This document shows positions 1 through 8,021 of a DNA stretch of 64,000 bases, piece after piece. A program made the position numbers and the translations under genes. Source of the stretch: Micromonospora rubida (lineage in GTDB: Bacteria; Actinomycetota; Actinomycetes; Mycobacteriales; Micromonosporaceae); contig NZ_JAAALO010000004.1 of NCBI RefSeq assembly GCF_009908295.1, positions 604,629 through 668,628 of the forward strand, written 5' to 3'. Each line of letters opens with the position of its first letter. Within the stretch, counting starts at the first letter, position 1. The notes below the pieces were generated by a model. It was not told the origin of the DNA, made no database searches, and saw only the letters and a program-made list of their open reading frames with translations.

Positions 1-218
1 GCCTGACAGAGCGGGCCGGGCAGGTCGGACCGGCCGTTGACGCAGATGTTCAGGGCGGGGTGCGGGTTGGCGGCGCTGGAGGTGGCTGCGGTGTGGTGCC
101 AGAGCACGCCGATCGGGGCGAACGAGCTGCCGGCGACCCGGCCGAGCCAGTCGCCGTGTTCGACCACTGTGACGCCGGCGCCGCGGAGCACGTCGGCGAG
201 CCAGGGGATGGTGGCCAT
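1..218 (-). CDS. N-acetylmuramoyl-L-alanine amidase-like protein, N-terminal part (cut by window edge)
   Basis: The reading frame starts at an ATG that overlaps the TGA of the small secreted-protein gene (ATGA, 216-220) and runs off the left edge. The visible 72 residues begin MATIPWLADVLRGAGVTVVE and contain LWHHTAATSS, which matches the first zinc-binding histidine region of amidase_2/PGRP enzymes that cleave the lactyl-peptide bond of peptidoglycan. The following NPHPALNICVNGR stretch is common in actinobacterial and phage-type amidases. No signal peptide is encoded in this frame, so export, if any, would need another route. The assignment rests on the N-terminal third only. Confidence 0.65.
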   Translation of the reverse strand, partial: MATIPWLADVLRGAGVTVVEHGDWLGRVAGSSFAPIGVLWHHTAATSSAANPHPALNICVNGRSDLPGPLCQ

Positions 219-400
219 CAGGGCCCCAGCAGATCGGCGAGGCACTCCGGCGCGGGATCGGCCGCGCTGGCCTGGGTGGCCGCGCTGGCGGGCTGGGCCG
301 TCGTGGCGAGGAGCAGGCCGCCGGCCACCAGCGGGACCAGCCCGACGAGGGTGCGCCGCCGGACCGGGTTCTTCGGAGGAGATGGGGGCTCATTGATCAT
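218..400 (-). CDS. Small secreted protein, translationally coupled to the amidase
   Basis: This 60-residue frame starts at ATG 400 and has a clear export signal: a basic stretch (NPVRRRTLVG), a hydrophobic core (LVPLVAGGLLLATTAQ) and an Ala-X-Ala cleavage site (PASA), leaving a mature tail of only about 20 residues with one cysteine. The twin arginine could suit Tat export, but the motif is not strict. Its stop codon overlaps the ATG of the amidase gene, so the two are probably translated together. Function is unknown. It may be a separated signal or leader module of the amidase, because the amidase itself lacks one. Confidence 0.55.
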   Translation of the reverse strand: MINEPPSPPKNPVRRRTLVGLVPLVAGGLLLATTAQPASAATQASAADPAPECLADLLGP

Positions 401-406
401 GAAAGA

Positions 407-421
407 ATAGTAGAACTTCTA
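407..421 (-). promoter_or_regulatory. Leaderless promoter with overlapping palindrome
   Basis: On the minus strand TACTAT (412-407) lies exactly 12 to 7 bases before ATG 400, the spacing for a transcript beginning at the start codon. It overlaps the odd palindrome TAGAACTTCTA (411-421), a plausible repressor site. No convincing -35 element is visible. Confidence 0.4.
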
Positions 422-613
422 TGCGTTGCCGGTAGCCCCGATCGCCCCCAGTCCTGCCCCCTACAGACCTTGGACAGGTCGCGTCCGCTGCTGACGGAAA
501 CCGTCCACGATCTGAGCGAGGGCTTGTGGGGGTGGGGAGATGGGGGATGGGTCACGGTCCGGCGCACCACTGAAGGCCCGGATGGGGGTCGGCGTACCCT
601 CGGAGGGGTGACG

Positions 614-1798
614 GTGAGCCGGGAGATCGACGACATCCTGCAGCGCGGCGCGGACGGCGGGCGGATCACGCCCGAGGAGGCCCTGCTGATCTACACCGAG
701 GCGCCGTTCCACGCCCTCGGCGAGGCGGCCGACGCGGTGCGTCGGCGGCGCTACCCCGACGGCATCGTCACCTACCTGATCGATCGCAACATCAACTACA
801 CGAACGTCTGCGTGACGGCGTGCAAGTTCTGCGCCTTCTACCGCGCCCCCAAGCACAAGGAGGGGTGGACCCACCCGACCGAGGAGATCCTGCGCCGCTG
901 CGGCGAGGCGGTCGAGCTGGGCGCCACCCAGGTCATGCTCCAGGGCGGCCACCACCCCGACTACGGCGTGGAGTACTACGAGGAGCTGTTCTCCTCGGTG
1001 AAGAAGGCGTACCCGCAGCTCGCCATCCACTCGATCGGGCCGAGCGAGATCCTGCACATGGCCAAGGTCTCCGGCGTCAGCCTCGACGAGGCCATCGCCC
1101 GGATCAAGGTGGCCGGGCTGGACTCGATCGCCGGCGCCGGCGCCGAGATGCTGCCGGACCGGCCGCGCAAGGCCATCGCGCCGCTCAAGGAGTCCGGCGC
1201 GCGCTGGCTTGAGGTCATGGAGCTGGCCCACCGGCAGGGCCTGGAGTCGACCGCGACGATGATGATGGGCACCGGCGAGACCAACGCCGAGCGGATCGAG
1301 CACCTGCGGATGATCCGCGACGTGCAGGACCGCACGGGCGGGTTCCGGGCGTTCATCCCGTGGACGTACCAGCCGGAGAACAACCACCTCAAGGGCCGCA
1401 CGCAGGCCACCACGCTGGAATACCTGCGGCTGGTCGCGGTGGCCCGGCTGTTCTTCGAGACCGTCCCGCACCTCCAGGCGTCCTGGCTGACCACCGGCAA
1501 GGACGTCGGCCAGCTCGCCCTGCACATGGGGGTGGACGACCTCGGCTCGATCATGCTGGAGGAGAACGTCATCTCCTCGGCCGGCGCCCGGCACCGCTCC
1601 AACCTGCACGAGCTGATCGGCATGATCCGCTCGGCCGACCGCATCCCGGCCCAGCGGGACACCCTCTACCGCCGGCTCGCGGTGCACCACACCCCGGCCG
1701 ACGACCCGACCGACGACCGGGTGGTCTCGCACTTCTCGTCGATCGCCATGCCGGGCGGCGGGGCGGGCCGGCCGCTGCCGCTGGTCGAGGTCAACTGA
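614..1798 (+). CDS. mqnC: Cyclic dehypoxanthinyl futalosine synthase (radical SAM)
   Basis: MqnC performs the radical-SAM cyclisation of dehypoxanthinyl futalosine in the futalosine route to menaquinone. The protein of about 394 aa has the radical SAM cluster motif CVTACKFCAFY (cysteines near residues 66, 70, 73), followed by a TIM-barrel-like domain with QGGHHPDYG, AEMLPDRPR and FIPWTYQPENN, all typical of MqnC rather than MqnE. GTG 614 is chosen because GGAGG (602-606) lies 7 bases upstream; GTG 608 would be too close. The stop codon lies inside the first copy of a tandem repeat. The menaquinone-modifying genes menG and menJ lie downstream on the same strand but behind a terminator. Confidence 0.93.
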   Translation: MSREIDDILQRGADGGRITPEEALLIYTEAPFHALGEAADAVRRRRYPDGIVTYLIDRNINYTNVCVTACKFCAFYRAPKHKEGWTHPTEEILRRCGEAVELGATQVMLQGGHHPDYGVEYYEELFSSVKKAYPQLAIHSIGPSEILHMAKVSGVSLDEAIARIKVAGLDSIAGAGAEMLPDRPRKAIAPLKESGARWLEVMELAHRQGLESTATMMMGTGETNAERIEHLRMIRDVQDRTGGFRAFIPWTYQPENNHLKGRTQATTLEYLRLVAVARLFFETVPHLQASWLTTGKDVGQLALHMGVDDLGSIMLEENVISSAGARHRSNLHELIGMIRSADRIPAQRDTLYRRLAVHHTPADDPTDDRVVSHFSSIAMPGGGAGRPLPLVEVN

Positions 1799-1902
1799 CC
1801 CACCGCGCACCGACGGGCACTCTGACCCACCGCGCACCGACGGGCACTCTGACCCACCGCGCACCGACGGGCACTCTGACCCACCGCGCACCGGCGGACA
1901 CG
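1795..1902. repeat. 27-bp tandem repeat, four copies, overlapping the mqnC stop
   Basis: Three exact copies of a 27-bp unit (1795-1821, 1822-1848, 1849-1875) and a fourth, diverged copy (1876-1902) follow one another without gaps. The TGA of mqnC (1796-1798) is bases 2-4 of the first copy. The unit length is a multiple of three, so copy number would not shift frame. Confidence 0.95.
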
Positions 1903-2100
1903 CTGGGCGAGCGCTCACCGGCCGGTCGGCCGGTGAGCCGATCGGCGGTCCGGACAGTTCTGCTCGGCCTGTCGGACCTGGTGTGCGTCTAGTCGTCCGA
2001 AAGGGTCGCGCAGGCCAGCGCGGGTCGCTAACGTCCCCCGCGACGTGGTCCGAGGCACAGTCCTCCATCGGTCCGTGGGGGCCGTTCACATAGAGCACGG

Positions 2101-2138
2101 CGGTGGGGGCGGGATGGTCGACCATCCCGCCCCCACCG
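2101..2138. terminator. Perfect 38-bp palindrome, probable terminator of mqnC
   Basis: The two 19-base arms CGGTGGGGGCGGGATGGTC and its exact complement meet at a central TCGA. It lies between mqnC and the next gene on the same strand. There is no long T tract, as is usual for actinobacterial hairpin terminators. The interval 1903-2260 holds no convincing gene. Confidence 0.75.
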
Positions 2139-2260
2139 TCTTGACGGGCGGGGCCGGACGGATGAAATGCCGTGCTGGCTCCTGGCGCAATCGATCTACC
2201 TCGGATAACGTCCGCTCGGTTCCGTAAAAACCCTCCTCCTTCCCTAACCCCGGGGGATCA

Positions 2261-3499
2261 ATGACCTCGTTCCACCGTTCGGCCCTGGCCCGTGTCGGCG
2301 CCGTGGCGCTGCTGGCCGCCGGCGGCCTGGCCACCGTGGCGGCCCCGGCCCAGGCGGCCGACCAGGCCGACCTGGCGCTGGTCCCGCTCAGCCAGAACCT
2401 GGCCAAGGGCGTCGAGGCGGCCAAGGCCAAGCCGTTCAAGTTCACCGTCGACAACACCCGCAGCTCGGTCGCGGCCCGCGACGTCCGGGTCACCGTGGAG
2501 ACGAAGGGCCTGACCAAGCGGGTCGGCTTCGTCGTCCCCGACGGCTGCGACGTCTCCGGCACCGCCTTCACCTGCCTGCTCGGCGACCTGGCCGGCGGCA
2601 CCAGTGAGGACTTCGGCATCCCGCTGTTCAGCACCGGCGGCCGGGGCAAGGGCGGCGCGCTGAAGGTGACGGTCGCCTCGTCGACCGCCGACCCGAACAC
2701 GGACGACAACAGCGAGACCGTCGACGTCACCGTCACCCGCCCCGGCTACGACCTCACCTCCTGGGTGCAGGACGGGTACGCCAACGTCGTGGTCGACGGC
2801 GCGCAGAGCAACGAGCCGGACCTGAAGCCGATCCCGCGCGGCGCGACCGCCCCGCTGGACTGGGCGATCTACAACGACGGCAGCCGCCGGGCGACCGGCG
2901 TCTTCTACTCCATCACCCTGCCGGCGAAGGTCAGCTTCGCGAAGCTGCCCGGGAACTGCGTCGAGCAGGAGATCGGCGGCCTGGCCCAGGCGTTCTGCGA
3001 GGACGCCGGCGCGGTGCTCCGGCCGGGCGAGTACTACACCGACGACGTGCGGGTGAAGGTCGCCGACGACGCCGACCAGCCGGTGCTGCGCATCGGCGAA
3101 CTCTTCGCGTACGGGCTGGACGAGGCGCAGGGTACCCCCGAGTCGGAGTCGAAGGTCGCCTCGGCGGCCCAGCGTCGCGCCTTCACCGAGACGGACGAGA
3201 CCGACAACCAGGCCGTCTTCGACGTCTTCGTGGACCTGTCCGCCCAGCCCACCCCCACCCCCACCCCCACCCCGACGCCGACCGGCACCCCGACCACGGG
3301 CCCGTCCGCTGGGCCGAGCGCGACCACCTCGCCGGGCACCGGCGGTGGCGGCGGCGGGCTCCCGGTGACCGGCGTGCAGGCCGGGCTGATCGGTGGCATC
3401 GGCGGCGCCGTGCTGCTGGCCGGCGGGGCGATGCTGGTGCTCTCCCGCCGCCGCCGGGTGCTGCTGGTGACCCCGGGGGACGAGAAGTCGAACCACTGA
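2261..3499 (+). CDS. LPXTG cell-wall-anchored surface protein of unknown function
   Basis: The 412-aa protein has an N-terminal signal peptide ending PAQA, then an ectodomain of two beta-rich CARDB-like segments (residues about 35-160 and 165-320; inference from pattern), a Pro-Thr spacer (alternating PT near residue 328), and a sorting signal: LPVTG at about 367, a hydrophobic span and a C-terminal RRRR tail. A sortase is therefore expected to cleave it and attach it to peptidoglycan. The ectodomain carries conserved-looking cysteine pairs (DGCDVSG...FTCLLG; GNCVEQ...AFCEDAG). ATG 2261 follows GGGGGA. No ligand or enzyme motif is recognisable. Terminators lie on both sides, so it is probably monocistronic. 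Confidence 0.85.
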   Translation: MTSFHRSALARVGAVALLAAGGLATVAAPAQAADQADLALVPLSQNLAKGVEAAKAKPFKFTVDNTRSSVAARDVRVTVETKGLTKRVGFVVPDGCDVSGTAFTCLLGDLAGGTSEDFGIPLFSTGGRGKGGALKVTVASSTADPNTDDNSETVDVTVTRPGYDLTSWVQDGYANVVVDGAQSNEPDLKPIPRGATAPLDWAIYNDGSRRATGVFYSITLPAKVSFAKLPGNCVEQEIGGLAQAFCEDAGAVLRPGEYYTDDVRVKVADDADQPVLRIGELFAYGLDEAQGTPESESKVASAAQRRAFTETDETDNQAVFDVFVDLSAQPTPTPTPTPTPTGTPTTGPSAGPSATTSPGTGGGGGGLPVTGVQAGLIGGIGGAVLLAGGAMLVLSRRRRVLLVTPGDEKSNH

Positions 3500-3532
3500 C
3501 CGTCGGGAACGACTGACGCGTCCGACGTGACG

Positions 3533-3566
3533 GGACGGGCGGGGTGGGCGACCACCCCGCCCGTCC
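3533..3566. terminator. Hairpin terminator after the LPXTG gene
   Basis: A 15-bp perfect stem (GGACGGGCGGGGTGG with its complement) closes a GCGA loop 34 bases after the stop codon. It lies over the alternative upstream GTG (3544) of menG and so argues against that longer start. Confidence 0.85.
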
Positions 3567-3630
3567 GCGTACCTCCGCCCCGCGCCGCCCCGGCATCGGT
3601 CAGCGGGGTGTCGGCTGGCAGAGTGGAGGG

Positions 3631-4341
3631 GTGAGCCTTACCCCGCAGGGCCAGCGCGCCAGCCTGGACAAGCAGCCGCACGAGGTCGCCGCGATGTTCG
3701 ACGGCGTGGCCGCCCGCTACGACCTGACCAACACCGTCCTCTCCTTCGGGCAGGACCGGTTCTGGCGGCGGGCCACCCGGGCTGCTCTCGGGCTCGGCCC
3801 CGGCGACCGGGTGCTGGACGTCGGGGCGGGCACCGGCGTCTCGACCGAGGAACTGGCCCAGTCCGGCGCGTACGCGGTCGGCGCGGACCTCTCCCTCGGC
3901 ATGCTGCACGCCGGCAAGCGGTCCCGCCCCACGGTGCCACTGCTGGCGGGGGACGCGCTGCGGCTGCCCTTCGCGGACGCCAGCTTCGACGCGGTGACCA
4001 TCTCCTTCGCGCTGCGCAACGTGTCGGACACCGACGCGGCCCTGCGCGAGCTGGCCCGGGTCACCCGGCCCGGCGGCCGGCTGGTGGTCTGCGAGTTCAG
4101 CACCCCGGTCAACCCGGCGTTCCGCACGGTCTACCTGTCGTACCTGATGCGGTCCCTGCCGGCGGTGGCCCGCACGGTGTCCAGCAATCCGGACGCGTAC
4201 GTCTACCTCGCCGAGTCGATCCGGGCCTGGCCGGACCAGCAGGCCCTGGCGGCGCGGATCGGCGCGGCCGGCTGGGGCCGGGTGGCCTGGCGCAACCTGA
4301 CCGGTGGCGTGGTCGCCCTGCACCGCGCGGTTCGCGACTGA
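3631..4341 (+). CDS. menG: Demethylmenaquinone C-methyltransferase (UbiE/MenG family)
   Basis: MenG methylates demethylmenaquinone with S-adenosylmethionine as the last step of menaquinone synthesis. The 236-aa protein begins VSLTPQGQRASLDKQ and shows the family start block VAAMFDGVAARYDLTNTVLS, the SAM-binding glycine motif VLDVGAGTGVS near residue 61, and the UbiE signature region ISFALRNVSD. GTG 3631 is chosen because the longer frame from 3544 begins inside a terminator stem. GGAGG lies only one base before the GTG, while CAGAGT sits at -12 to -7, so the mRNA may be leaderless. It lies between mqnC and menJ. Confidence 0.92.
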   Translation: MSLTPQGQRASLDKQPHEVAAMFDGVAARYDLTNTVLSFGQDRFWRRATRAALGLGPGDRVLDVGAGTGVSTEELAQSGAYAVGADLSLGMLHAGKRSRPTVPLLAGDALRLPFADASFDAVTISFALRNVSDTDAALRELARVTRPGGRLVVCEFSTPVNPAFRTVYLSYLMRSLPAVARTVSSNPDAYVYLAESIRAWPDQQALAARIGAAGWGRVAWRNLTGGVVALHRAVRD

Positions 4342-4401
4342 GCCGTTCGGATCGCTCGCGACACGCTTCCCGAATGCGCGGAATTAGTCCACTTTGCCCG
4401 G

Positions 4402-4407
4402 TAGGCT
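4402..4407 (+). promoter_or_regulatory. Leaderless -10 element (TAGGCT)
   Basis: TAGGCT occupies -12 to -7 relative to ATG 4414 and no Shine-Dalgarno sequence is present, which fits transcription starting at the A of the start codon. Confidence 0.5.
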
Positions 4408-4413
4408 TGCCTT

Positions 4414-4638
4414 ATGACGGGAGCAGAGCCGGCGCACTCGACGCCGAGCGAGGACGCCGCGGAACTCGTCGCCCAGATCAGGGAGCTGGCGGGGGTCGAT
4501 CCGGCCGACGTCCGTCAAGTGGTGGCGGAGGTGCTGGCGGCCCTGGACCGCGCGGCCGGCGGCGCCCTGCGTGACCACCTGCCGGAGGCCATCAGGGTCG
4601 ATGCGGGTCTGGACGAGCCAACCTCCGCGCCGCTTTGA
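4414..4638 (+). CDS. Conserved-looking 74-aa protein of unknown function
   Basis: This small acidic, alanine-rich protein has no cysteine, no membrane span and no recognisable catalytic motif. Its sequence suggests a two- to three-helix bundle (EDAAELVAQIRELAGVDPAD then VRQVVAEVLAALDRA). The ATG has a well-placed leaderless -10 element, and codon third positions are G/C-rich like the neighbours. It sits between menG and menJ on the same strand, so a role linked to quinone metabolism is possible but unsupported. Confidence 0.6.
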   Translation: MTGAEPAHSTPSEDAAELVAQIRELAGVDPADVRQVVAEVLAALDRAAGGALRDHLPEAIRVDAGLDEPTSAPL

Positions 4639-4674
4639 CCCCTTTGTGGAGCCCGGCGGCTCTCACCTCGGCAA

Positions 4675-4690
4675 GTTAGGGCCACCTAAC
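4675..4690. promoter_or_regulatory. Inverted repeat upstream of menJ, possible operator
   Basis: GTTAGG and CCTAAC flank a 4-base spacer about 80 bases before menJ. The half sites resemble those of iron boxes (TTAGG/CCTAA), but the spacing is shorter than in known IdeR/DmdR sites, so the binding factor is unknown. Confidence 0.35.
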
Positions 4691-4771
4691 CAGGCGGGGA
4701 CGTAACGTCGGTCATAGACTCCATCCGACTGGCTTGTGAAGGATTTCACGAGCGCTCGGGAGGAGGCCCAG

Positions 4772-6049
4772 ATGACCGCGGTGGAGAACGACGCCGACGT
4801 GATCGTCGTGGGCGCCGGCCCCGGTGGGTCGGCGACGGCGTACCACCTGGCGCAGCACGGCGTGCGGGTGCTGGTGCTGGAGAAGACCGAGTTCCCCCGG
4901 GAGAAGGTCTGCGGCGACGGGCTGACCCCGCGCGCCGTCCGGCAGCTCATCCGGATGGGTGTGGACACTTCGCCCGAGGCGGGCTGGCTGCACAACCGGG
5001 GCCTGCGGGTGATCGGCGGCGGCGTCCGCCTGGAGCTGGACTGGCCGGACCTGGCGAGCTTCCCCAACTACGGCCTGGTCCGCACCCGGCTCGACTTCGA
5101 CGACCTGCTCGCCCAGCGCGCCGTCTCGGCCGGGGCGAAGCTGCGCACCAGCGTCAACGTGGTCGGTCCGGTGCTCGACGCCGACAACCGGGTGGTCGGG
5201 GTGGAGGCCGAGGTCGGCCCGGACAAGGAGCCCGCCACCTTCCGCGCCCCGCTGGTGGTCGCCGCGGACGGCGTCTCCGGCCGGTTCCCGCTCTCCCTGG
5301 GGCTGGCCAAGCGGGAGGACCGGCCGATCGGGGTGGCCGTCCGGCGGTACTACCGCTCGCCGGCCAAACACGACGACGACTACCTGGAGTCGTGGCTGGA
5401 GCTGCGCAGCAAGGCCAGCGGCGACAACCTGCTCCCCGGGTACGGCTGGATCTTCGGCCTCGGCGACGGACGGGTCAACGCCGGCCTCGGCGTGCTCAAC
5501 TCCTCGACCGCCTTCGGCAAGACCAACTACCGGCGGCTGCTCACCGACTGGCTGGCCAACACCCCGGAGGACTGGGGGATGACCGACGAGGCGAACGCCG
5601 AGGGGCCGATCCTCGGCGCGGCGCTGCCGATGGGCTTCAACCGGGTGCCGCACTACACCCGCGGCGTCATGCTGGTCGGCGACTCCGGCGGCATGGTCAA
5701 CCCGTTCAACGGCGAGGGCATCGCGTACGCGATGGAGTCCGGCGAGCTGGCCGCGGAGATCGCGGTGCAGGCCCTCGCCCGGCCGGCCGGCGCCGAGCGG
5801 GAGCGGGCGCTGATGGCGTACCCGCAGGAACTGAAGGCCCGGTTCGGCGGCTACTACCGGCTCGGCGGGATCTTCGTGAAGCTGATCGGCCGTCCGGAGA
5901 TCATGCGGATGGCCACCAAGCACGGCATGCCGCATCCAGCCCTGATGCGGTTCGTGCTCAAGCTGCTGGCCAACCTGACCGACCCGCGCGGCGGGGACGC
6001 GATGGACCGGGTCATCAACGCGATGACGAAGGCGGCGCCAGCCGTGTAG
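4772..6049 (+). CDS. menJ: Geranylgeranyl-reductase-family menaquinone reductase
   Basis: MenJ-type flavoenzymes saturate one isoprene unit of the menaquinone side chain. The 425-aa protein has the FAD dinucleotide motif VIVVGAGPGGSATAYHLA at its N-terminus, the family signature EKVCGDGLTPRAVRQL, and a second FAD-contact block GVMLVGDSGGMVNPFNGEGI followed by AYAMESGELAAE. ATG 4772 is chosen because GGGAGGAGG (4758-4766) precedes it at good spacing; a longer frame from ATG 4736 lacks such a site. It stands directly upstream of the nuo operon, whose electron acceptor is menaquinone. The symbol follows the mycobacterial orthologue type and is assigned by family and context. Confidence 0.85.
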   Translation: MTAVENDADVIVVGAGPGGSATAYHLAQHGVRVLVLEKTEFPREKVCGDGLTPRAVRQLIRMGVDTSPEAGWLHNRGLRVIGGGVRLELDWPDLASFPNYGLVRTRLDFDDLLAQRAVSAGAKLRTSVNVVGPVLDADNRVVGVEAEVGPDKEPATFRAPLVVAADGVSGRFPLSLGLAKREDRPIGVAVRRYYRSPAKHDDDYLESWLELRSKASGDNLLPGYGWIFGLGDGRVNAGLGVLNSSTAFGKTNYRRLLTDWLANTPEDWGMTDEANAEGPILGAALPMGFNRVPHYTRGVMLVGDSGGMVNPFNGEGIAYAMESGELAAEIAVQALARPAGAERERALMAYPQELKARFGGYYRLGGIFVKLIGRPEIMRMATKHGMPHPALMRFVLKLLANLTDPRGGDAMDRVINAMTKAAPAV

Positions 6050-6230
6050 CGCGAGGAGGCGCGCGAGCCCCGCAGGTCGCCGACGAGTGTGGGGCGCTTG
6101 GCCGGGGTGGTCGACGAGGACCGCAGGTCGGACAGGGATCGACCCCGCCGACAGCCGTCGTGAGGGACGTGAATAGTGTGATTTTGGCCAACCACCGCCG
6201 AGGGCAGGGAAGGACGAGCAGGAGACCACA

Positions 6231-6596
6231 ATGACGCTCTCGCCTTACGCACCCATCATCGGGCTGTTCGCCCTCGCCGCGGCGTTCGCGCTGATCTCCG
6301 TGGCCGCCGCCCGCTTCGTCGGCCCGCGCCGGCACAACAAGGCCAAACTCGAGGCGTACGAGTGCGGCATCGAACCCAGCCCGCAGCCCGTCGGGGGCGG
6401 CCGGTTCCCGATCAAGTTCTACCTGACGGCGATGCTCTTCATCGTCTTCGACATCGAGATCATCTTCCTCTACCCCTGGGCGGTCTCGTTCGACGCCCTG
6501 CCGATCTTCGGCTTCGTGGAGATGGTCCTGTTCATCGTCGCGGTCTTCGTCGCATACGCCTACGTGTGGCGGCGCGGCGGCCTGGACTGGGACTGA
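6231..6596 (+). CDS. nuoA: NADH-quinone oxidoreductase subunit A
   Basis: This 121-aa membrane subunit of complex I has three predicted transmembrane helices and the family hallmark YECGIEP between helices 1 and 2, followed by GGGRFPIKFYLTAMLFIVFD, which carries the conserved FDIE acid. It is the first gene of a 14-gene operon and is preceded by AGGAGACC. The gap 6050-6230 before it probably holds the operon promoter (TAGTGT at 6174 is a weak -10 candidate) and a short stretch resembling the GAGCCCCGCAG repeat also found before nuoN. Confidence 0.96.
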   Translation: MTLSPYAPIIGLFALAAAFALISVAAARFVGPRRHNKAKLEAYECGIEPSPQPVGGGRFPIKFYLTAMLFIVFDIEIIFLYPWAVSFDALPIFGFVEMVLFIVAVFVAYAYVWRRGGLDWD

Positions 6597-6609
6597 GGGA
6601 GACACGCAG

Positions 6610-7287
6610 ATGGGTATCGAGGAGAAGCTTCCCGCCGGCGTCCTGCTCACCTCCGTGGAGACGCTGGTCAACTGGTCGCGGAAGACGTCCTTCTGGGGCG
6701 CCACCTTCGGCCTGGCCTGCTGCGCCATCGAGATGATGGCCGCCGGCGGCCCGCACTACGACCTGGGCCGCTGGGGCATGGAGGTGTTCCGCGCCTCGCC
6801 CCGGCAGGCGGACCTGATGATCGTGGCCGGCCGGGTGAGCCAGAAGATGGCACCGGTCCTGCGCCAGATCTACGACCAGATGGCCGAGCCCCGCTGGGTG
6901 CTCTCGATGGGCGTCTGCGCCAGCAGCGGCGGCATGTTCAACAACTACGCCATCGTGCAGGGCGTCGACCACATCGTGCCCGTCGACATGTACCTCCCGG
7001 GCTGCCCGCCCCGGCCGGAGATGCTCATCGACGCGATCCTCAAGCTCCGCGAGAAGGTCATGCACGAGCCGCTGGGCCCGAACGGGCGCAAGATGCACGA
7101 GGCCCGCTTGGCGCGCGGCGACGTGCCGGCCGTCCCGTACGGCTCGATGCCGTCGTCGTACCGCAGTGACAAGGCCCGCCGTGCCGAGTGGACCAAGGCG
7201 GTTCGTGAGGGGCGCGAGGAGCAGCTGCGGATCGAGAACTGGATGAACGCCCAGAACCACCTCCACCCGCACGGAGGCATCAAGTGA
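6610..7287 (+). CDS. nuoB: NADH-quinone oxidoreductase subunit B
   Basis: NuoB carries iron-sulfur cluster N2, the last carrier before the quinone. The 225-aa protein has the ligand set LACCAIEMM (adjacent cysteines), GVCASSGGMF and YLPGCPPRPE. The C-terminus extends past the usual core with a charged tail ending NHLHPHGGIK. Its stop overlaps the GTG of nuoC, so translation is coupled. GGGAGA lies before ATG 6610. Confidence 0.97.
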   Translation: MGIEEKLPAGVLLTSVETLVNWSRKTSFWGATFGLACCAIEMMAAGGPHYDLGRWGMEVFRASPRQADLMIVAGRVSQKMAPVLRQIYDQMAEPRWVLSMGVCASSGGMFNNYAIVQGVDHIVPVDMYLPGCPPRPEMLIDAILKLREKVMHEPLGPNGRKMHEARLARGDVPAVPYGSMPSSYRSDKARRAEWTKAVREGREEQLRIENWMNAQNHLHPHGGIK

Positions 7288-8021
7288 GCGCAGCTTCCGA
7301 CAAGCCGAACACCGGCGGCCTGCCGGTGCCGGTGACGCCGGCCGGGGCCAGCAGCGGCGCGCCCGCCGAGCACCCGCCGGCCAGCCCGGCCGGGCAGGGC
7401 ATGTTCGGCATCCACGGCTCGGGTGACGTCTCCGGCTTCGGGGGCCTGGTCCGCCCGCGCCAGCCGGTCGAGGAGACCCCCCGGCCGTACGGGGGCTACT
7501 TCGACGAGGTCCGCGACGCGCTGGAGGAGGCCTACCCGGCGTTCGGCGACGCGATCGAGAAGGTCGTGGTCGACCGGGGCGAGCTGACCCTGCACGTCCG
7601 CCCGGAGCGGATCGTCGAGGTCTGCCAGGTGCTGCGCGACGACCTCGCGCTGCGCTTCGAGCTGTGCTCCTCGGTGTCCGGGGTGGACTATTTGGGCGCC
7701 GACGAGCGCCGGCTGCACGTGGTCTACCAGCTCACCTCGATGACGTACCGTCGCCGGGTGCGGCTGGAGGCCGCAGTGTCCGCCGAGGACCCGCACCTGC
7801 CGAGCGTCACCAGCGTCTACCCGACCGCCGACTGGCAGGAGCGGGAGGCGTACGACATGTTCGGGATCGTCTTCGACGGCCACCCCAACCTGACCCGGAT
7901 CCTGATGCCGGACGACTGGGAGGGGCACCCCCAGCGCAAGGACTATCCGCTCGGCGGCGTCCCCGTCGAGTACAAGGGCGCGGAGATTCCGCCGCCGGAC
8001 CGACGGAGGTCGTACCAGTGA
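7284..8021 (+). CDS. nuoC: NADH-quinone oxidoreductase subunit C
   Basis: NuoC is a peripheral-arm subunit at the quinone-module interface. The 245-aa protein has an unusual 60-residue Pro/Gly/Ala-rich lead, then the 30-kDa subunit core with the signature ERPAYDMFGI-type block (WQEREAYDMFGIVFDGHPNL) and RKDYPLGG near the C-terminus. GTG 7284 overlaps the nuoB stop and its own TGA overlaps the GTG of nuoD. Confidence 0.96.
   Translation: MSAASDKPNTGGLPVPVTPAGASSGAPAEHPPASPAGQGMFGIHGSGDVSGFGGLVRPRQPVEETPRPYGGYFDEVRDALEEAYPAFGDAIEKVVVDRGELTLHVRPERIVEVCQVLRDDLALRFELCSSVSGVDYLGADERRLHVVYQLTSMTYRRRVRLEAAVSAEDPHLPSVTSVYPTADWQEREAYDMFGIVFDGHPNLTRILMPDDWEGHPQRKDYPLGGVPVEYKGAEIPPPDRRRSYQ

Noticed and set aside
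461..2125. Open frame of 554 codons antisense to mqnC
   Set aside because: It contains repetitive SVRGGSECP-like codons only because it reads the 27-bp tandem repeat; mqnC is the real gene.
3544..3630. Longer menG start at GTG 3544
   Set aside because: This start lies inside the stem of the preceding terminator, and the added residues are not part of the methyltransferase family.
4671..4690. Classical IdeR/DmdR iron box upstream of menJ
   Set aside because: Half sites match, but the 4-base spacing is too short for the 19-bp consensus, so it is listed only as an unassigned inverted repeat.
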